Assembly (NCBI GenBank): GCA_017476575.1
Contig: JAFUZO010000042.1
Location: forward strand, 62,001-126,000
Length of the DNA stretch: 64,000 nucleotides
Reading direction: 5' to 3'
Origin: Bacteroidales bacterium
GTDB taxonomy: Bacteria > Bacteroidota > Bacteroidia > Bacteroidales > UBA932
In this document: positions 60,792 to 64,000 of the stretch, one piece after another
How the letters are laid out: the number at the start of each line of letters is the position of its first letter
Position numbering within the stretch: the first letter of the stretch is position 1
Notes under the pieces: generated by a model
The model's database searches: none
The model's input: only the letters and a program-made list of their open reading frames with translations
Told to the model about the DNA's origin: nothing
Made by a program: the position numbers and the translations under genes

Positions 60792-62230
60792 ATGGAAAGA
60801 ATCCTGTCGGCCGTCCTTTTTGCGACGTCAGCCTTGTACCTTGGCGCGCAAACGAATAGCCCCGTCCTGGTCCAGGAGCCGGGACGCATCACTTTTGCCG
60901 TCGATGAAGTGGGACATTCCGCTGATCATTGCGGTTGGCACAGGGGTGGAAAGGAATTGGCGCAGGGCCTCCATTTGAATACGGAAGGAGATCTGTTTTC
61001 CGACTGGAAGCCGACGCTTCTGGCTAATAGTTTTGCCGATGACGGCGACTTATACGATATCGGCGAAGATGTTCTGTTCCAGATGTTGCTGAAAGCATGG
61101 TGCCAGCATCGACCCGTCGTACTTGGTCCGGATGCCATCTGGCTGGTAATCTGCCAGCAGGTCAGTCATTGTATCCATGCGGATCCGCAGCAGTACAGGG
61201 ACCTCCTGGTACGCCACGAAGGAAAGAAAGAGTTGAAGGTCAGGACAAGCGACCTGCTTTCAGAGCAGGCCGACTGGGCGGGACTCATGCCGGATTCACG
61301 TCCGAGATGGCCAAATATACGAACCATGATATCGTCACGACGCTCGTGGCTGATTTTTCCACTACGGGAACGGATGAACTGATTGCATCTGAAGTGACGC
61401 TGATGGATGTCGTCAAACCGTACTTTGACTATACGGCAGTCTATGTGGTTTGCGGAATCCCGTCCATCACCCTTACAGGAACACCGGAGGACTGGCGCAA
61501 GGTGCTGGAAAAGACGCGGTCGCTCGAATCGTTGGGATTTGGCTGGTGGACATCGGACCTGGAACCGATCCTGGAAGAATTCGTCAAAGCCGCGGAAGGA
61601 AATCCGGATTATTGGTTTTGGAAAGATATCGTAAAGAAAACCCGCCCCCGAACCATTCAAGGGCCAACTTGTTCCAAACGCCGTGTGAAACAAACAAAGT
61701 TCGAAGGCTGGCTCCTGAAGTTCTTCCCGTATGACAACGAGGGCCGCACACCGGCAGAAGTGACCCTTACACAGACCATGCTGCCGGAGACCCTGGCCGT
61801 GCCCTTCAAATACCAGGTCGTCACGTTGGACCACGTGGTCCTGAGCGAGACTTCGCTGGAACTGGTGGCGGGCATTGTCGGCGTTCAGGAAGATGATATA
61901 ACATTTCAAATGACTCCGAAGATAGGATGGTTCGTCCGGACTGTGAGAAACAGTGAGACCAGCGAGGCAATCGTGGACAATCCAGATTCAGTCGTTGTCA
62001 GTTCGGGGCCCTTGGGCTTACCCGCCCACATAGGTTCGGCCTCAGGATTGACGATGGATTCTTCTGTCAGGTATTGGGACGAAGGGCCTTTGTCTTTGGC
62101 AGACCTTTCAACAAGAGGGAGTGAGTTGCCCGTAATTTCAGAGTTCGAATATGGCATCTCCTGGAAGACGAGGAGCCGAAAAATCGGGAAAATACCCTTA
62201 TCCGCATCCCTGATTCCCGCAGCTATATGA
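60792..62230 (+). pseudogene. DUF4419 protein gene with a frameshift
   Basis: Two open frames together make one DUF4419 protein of about 480 residues. The first begins at 60792 ('MERILSAVLFATSALYLGAQ', a signal peptide) and contains 'SFADDGDLYDIGEDVLFQML', 'CQHRPVVLGPDAIWLVICQQ' and 'HCIHADPQQYRDLLVRHEGK'. At about 61295 the frame changes: 'ADWAGLMPD' should continue 'FTSEMAKYTNHDIVTTLVAD', which is found one frame over, so one T is missing in GATTCACG. The second part runs on through 'VYVVCGIPSITLTGTPEDW' and 'FGWWTSDLEPILEEF' to the stop at 62230. DUF4419 has no assigned activity. It is a pseudogene unless the missing base is a sequencing error or is bypassed. Confidence 0.75.
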
Positions 62231-62453
62231 ATCCCTTCGCATCATGGGTTCATCCCGATTTCAGGACGCCGGAAATGCTTCGGTACATCCAAACAGGATT
62301 TGGGCCTATCTTTATTAGATAAGGAATCGCATGTTCCATTCTCCCCTATAACAAAGAAAACCGCCGCTGTGCAAAGCGCCGGAGAGGTATATAGTGTGTT
62401 TCTTTGGACGTAAGTGGCTTCGTACTTGCCAGCTTACATATTATGTCTTGGAG

Positions 62454-62527
62454 TAGCGGGAGTGGGTCACGATCCCACGACCTCCGGATTATGAATCCGA
62501 CGCTCTAACCAGCTGAGCTACCCCGCC
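62454..62527 (-). tRNA. tRNA-Met (CAT)
   Basis: A 74-base cloverleaf on the - strand: acceptor GGCGGGG/TCCCGCT (with two G-T pairs), D arm GCTC/GAGC, anticodon stem TCGGA/TCCGG, loop TTCATAA (anticodon CAT), T arm GTGGG/CCCAC, discriminator A. The anticodon stem lacks the three G-C pairs of initiator tRNA, so it is elongator Met or Ile2. Confidence 0.92.
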
Positions 62528-62622
62528 ATCATAACCCCGCGGGGTTTTGAGGCTGATAATCCGGGAAGTGTGCGTAAATACTGTGCGTAATTTCGTAACC
62601 CCTTGATTACCAATGTAAATTG

Positions 62623-62693
62623 TTGAGATAGAAGGATTCGAACCCTCACTGACAGAGCCAGAATCTGTAGTGCTACCATTACACCATATCTCA
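62623..62693 (-). tRNA. tRNA-Gln (CTG)
   Basis: A 71-base cloverleaf on the - strand: acceptor TGAGATA/TATCTCA, anticodon stem ACAGA/TCTGT, loop TTCTGGC with anticodon CTG, T loop TTCGAAT, discriminator A. It lies 95 bases upstream of the tRNA-Met in the direction of transcription, so the two are probably co-transcribed. Confidence 0.92.
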
Positions 62694-62715
62694 ATGGTTC
62701 CCGAAATCGGGAATG

Positions 62716-62723
62716 CAAAGGTA
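62716..62723 (-). promoter_or_regulatory. -7 element of the tRNA-Gln/tRNA-Met unit
   Basis: TACCTTTG on the - strand, 23 bases before tRNA-Gln, matches TAnnTTTG. Between them is a 16-base perfect palindrome TTCCCGAAATCGGGAA (62698-62713). Confidence 0.6.
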
Positions 62724-62791
62724 AGACTTTTTTCGGAATCTCCAATAATAATTCTGAAAAAGTTAGGGAGGGATGGGGGCTTCCAGCCCGG

Positions 62792-63409
62792 TCAGAAGCC
62801 GATGCCACCGCCGATGAAGCCGCCCTGGCCGCGGAAACCGCCCGGGCCACCCGCGCCGTGGCCGCCAGGCCCTCCAGGACCCGTCCGTCCGCCCGGGCCT
62901 TGCTGCTGCTCCTGCAGGGATTCGCGCCGTTTGCGTTCGTCCTTGCGGTAGGCCTTGAACTGTTTCTTGTCGAGGATGTCCTTGAGGGCGGTCTCGTACT
63001 CCTTGCGGTCGGCCTCCTGCTGCTCCACCTTCGCCTGCCTCTCGGCTCTCCGCTGTTCCCGCTTCTCGAAGAACGCTTGGCGTTCGGCTTCGCTCATGTT
63101 TTGGAAATCCGGCCTTTCGCGCCGACGGCCTTGTCCGGCGGCCTCTTCCTGTCCCGGTTTCATGTCCGGCGTCGGTGCCGGGCCGAAATCGATCCGCCCG
63201 GCATACCGGAGGTTGAGTTCGAAGACCTGCGCCTCCTGTTCAGGGGTGAGGCCATAGGCCTCGACCATCTCTTGGGTACGGGTCAGGGCCGCGAGGGTGT
63301 CGGCGACCGGCTCCCGGGCCGGTTCGGTTTCCGGGTGCTCCTGCGCCTGCAAGGGCAGCCCTGCGAGCAGCATCATCGCTGCCATTCCTGCTAATCGGTT
63401 CATATCCAT
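62792..63409 (-). CDS. Periplasmic DUF4890/Spy-like protein with Gly/Pro tail
   Basis: A 205-residue secreted protein with signal peptide 'AAMMLLAGLPLQAQ'. The mature part is highly charged and helical: 'MVEAYGLTPEQEAQVFELNL' contains the 'L(T/S)xxQ'-type motif of Spy/CpxP-like chaperones, followed by 'MSEAERQAFFEKREQRRAER' and 'YETALKDILDKKQFKAYRKD', the second such motif. This resembles the DUF4890 family. It ends in a Gly/Pro/Arg-rich tail ('GPGGRTGPGGPGGHGAGGPG') of low complexity. It is probably an envelope stress or metal-binding chaperone. It lies 43 bases downstream of ispF on the same strand and may share its transcript. Confidence 0.75.
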   Translation of the reverse strand: MDMNRLAGMAAMMLLAGLPLQAQEHPETEPAREPVADTLAALTRTQEMVEAYGLTPEQEAQVFELNLRYAGRIDFGPAPTPDMKPGQEEAAGQGRRRERPDFQNMSEAERQAFFEKREQRRAERQAKVEQQEADRKEYETALKDILDKKQFKAYRKDERKRRESLQEQQQGPGGRTGPGGPGGHGAGGPGGFRGQGGFIGGGIGF

Positions 63410-63452
63410 TCTTTTGAATCCAGATAATCAGACACGCGCCGTCCCAAGAGGT

Positions 63453-63959
63453 TTAATCCTTCGCCGGGATTCCATCCGGAGCGGTGCCGACCAGGAGGGC
63501 GGTCGCCCAGACTTCGCAGCCTTCGCCGCGGCCGACGAAGCCGAGGCGTTCGGTAGTGGTCGCCTTGACGGACACCCGGTCGGTCCCGCAGCCGAGAAGG
63601 GATGCGAGCGTGGAACGCATGGCCAGGAGATGCGGAGCCAGTTTGGGACGCTGCAGGGCGATGGTGATGTCCACGTTGCCGACCTGCCAGCCGAGCGCAC
63701 GGACCCGGTCGACGACCTTCCCGAGCAGGATCTTGCTGTCCACTCCCTTCCAGGTGTCGTCGGTGTCCGGGAACAGGTGACCGATGTCGCCGAGGGCGAG
63801 GGCTCCGAGCAGGGCATCGCATAGGGCATGGATGGCCACATCGCCGTCCGAGTGGGCTACGAAGCCGTTTTCCGAGGGAATCCGCACGCCGCCAAGCCAC
63901 ATCGGAAGCCCCGGCGCCAGGGCGTGCACATCATATCCGTTACCGATCCTGATATCCAT
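63453..63959 (-). CDS. ispF: 2-C-methyl-D-erythritol 2,4-cyclodiphosphate synthase
   Basis: IspF makes 2-C-methyl-D-erythritol 2,4-cyclodiphosphate in the MEP route to isoprenoids. The 168-residue length is normal. Metal ligands Asp10 and His12 are in 'GNGYDVHAL', the third in '[10 protein letters not shown]', and '[17 protein letters not shown]' is the family signature. '[18 protein letters not shown]' covers the CDP-binding loop. All key residues are present. Its own promoter (TATCTTTG, - strand, 63979-63986) lies 20 bases upstream of the ATG. It shows that this organism uses the MEP pathway. Confidence 0.97.
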   Translation of the reverse strand: MDIRIGNGYDVHALAPGLPMWLGGVRIPSENGFVAHSDGDVAIHALCDALLGALALGDIGHLFPDTDDTWKGVDSKILLGKVVDRVRALGWQVGNVDITIALQRPKLAPHLLAMRSTLASLLGCGTDRVSVKATTTERLGFVGRGEGCEVWATALLVGTAPDGIPAKD

Positions 63960-63978
63960 GACAAGTCTGATTTACAGG

Positions 63979-63986
63979 CAAAGATA
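63979..63986 (-). promoter_or_regulatory. -7 element of ispF
   Basis: TATCTTTG on the - strand, 20 bases before the ispF start codon, matches the Bacteroidetes consensus TAnnTTTG. Confidence 0.65.
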
Positions 63987-64000
63987 CGGAAGTTTCCGGA

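Noticed and set aside
1..64000. CRISPR arrays, rRNA genes, prophage or conjugation genes
   Set aside because: No regularly spaced direct repeats, no rRNA sequence, and no integrase, capsid, relaxase or Tra genes were seen.

Overview
The window comes from a high-G+C member of the Bacteroidales (Bacteroidota). The evidence is three SusC/SusD-type loci, many lipoproteins with short Bacteroidetes-style signal peptides, fimbrillin-like, BACON, DUF4843 and DUF5689 families, and repeated TAnnTTTG promoter elements close upstream of genes. A Rikenellaceae/Alistipes-like or related gut lineage would fit, but the genus cannot be fixed from this sequence.

Layout. (1) 1-9376, + strand: the 3' end of a polysaccharide utilisation locus, with a truncated SusD, a fimbrillin/FISUMP-type lipoprotein, an unrecognised lipoprotein, a lipoprotein joining a fimbrillin-like region to a clan GH-A glycosidase, and a GH3 enzyme. 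(2) 9442-12694: a small secreted protein divergent from guaB and guaA, which overlap by 8 nt; guaB lacks its CBS module. (3) 12833-16419: a three-way-junction-like intergenic structure, then a four-gene TonB-receptor cluster with a Cys/His-rich membrane protein and two His-containing lipoproteins, probably for metal acquisition. (4) 16594-30599: SusC, SusD, DUF4843, PKD-like, Big_2 and fimbrillin-like lipoproteins, a metzincin-type metalloprotease and a 5'-nucleotidase-C/histidine phosphatase fusion; this looks like a peptide or phospho-peptide acquisition locus. (5) 30586-35128: flavodoxin, small genes, a graveyard of broken genes (GNAT, alpha/beta hydrolase, GyrI-like, EF-G fragment) beside tRNA(CAT), then tsaE, a VOC protein and an acetyltransferase. 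(6) 35426-58514, - strand: one very tight operon of 13 genes, divergent from a DUF6377-type membrane regulator (58803-60392). (7) 60393-63959: a MITE-like repeat, a frameshifted DUF4419 gene, tRNA-Met, tRNA-Gln, a DUF4890/Spy-like protein and ispF.

The most unusual part is region 6. Around one SusC/SusD pair it carries a 49-residue leader peptide gene, three large fimbrillin-like/beta-helix or beta-repeat lipoproteins plus a short fimbrillin-like one, BACON and DUF5689 lipoproteins, four endonuclease/exonuclease/phosphatase (EEP) domains on three polypeptides (two fused in tandem, one with nearly all catalytic residues replaced), and a 1371-residue GH3-GH97 fusion. Start and stop codons overlap or nearly touch through most of it, so the products are probably made together. 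I infer a cell-surface system that binds and cleaves a substrate with both phosphodiester and glycosidic bonds; the substrate is unknown.
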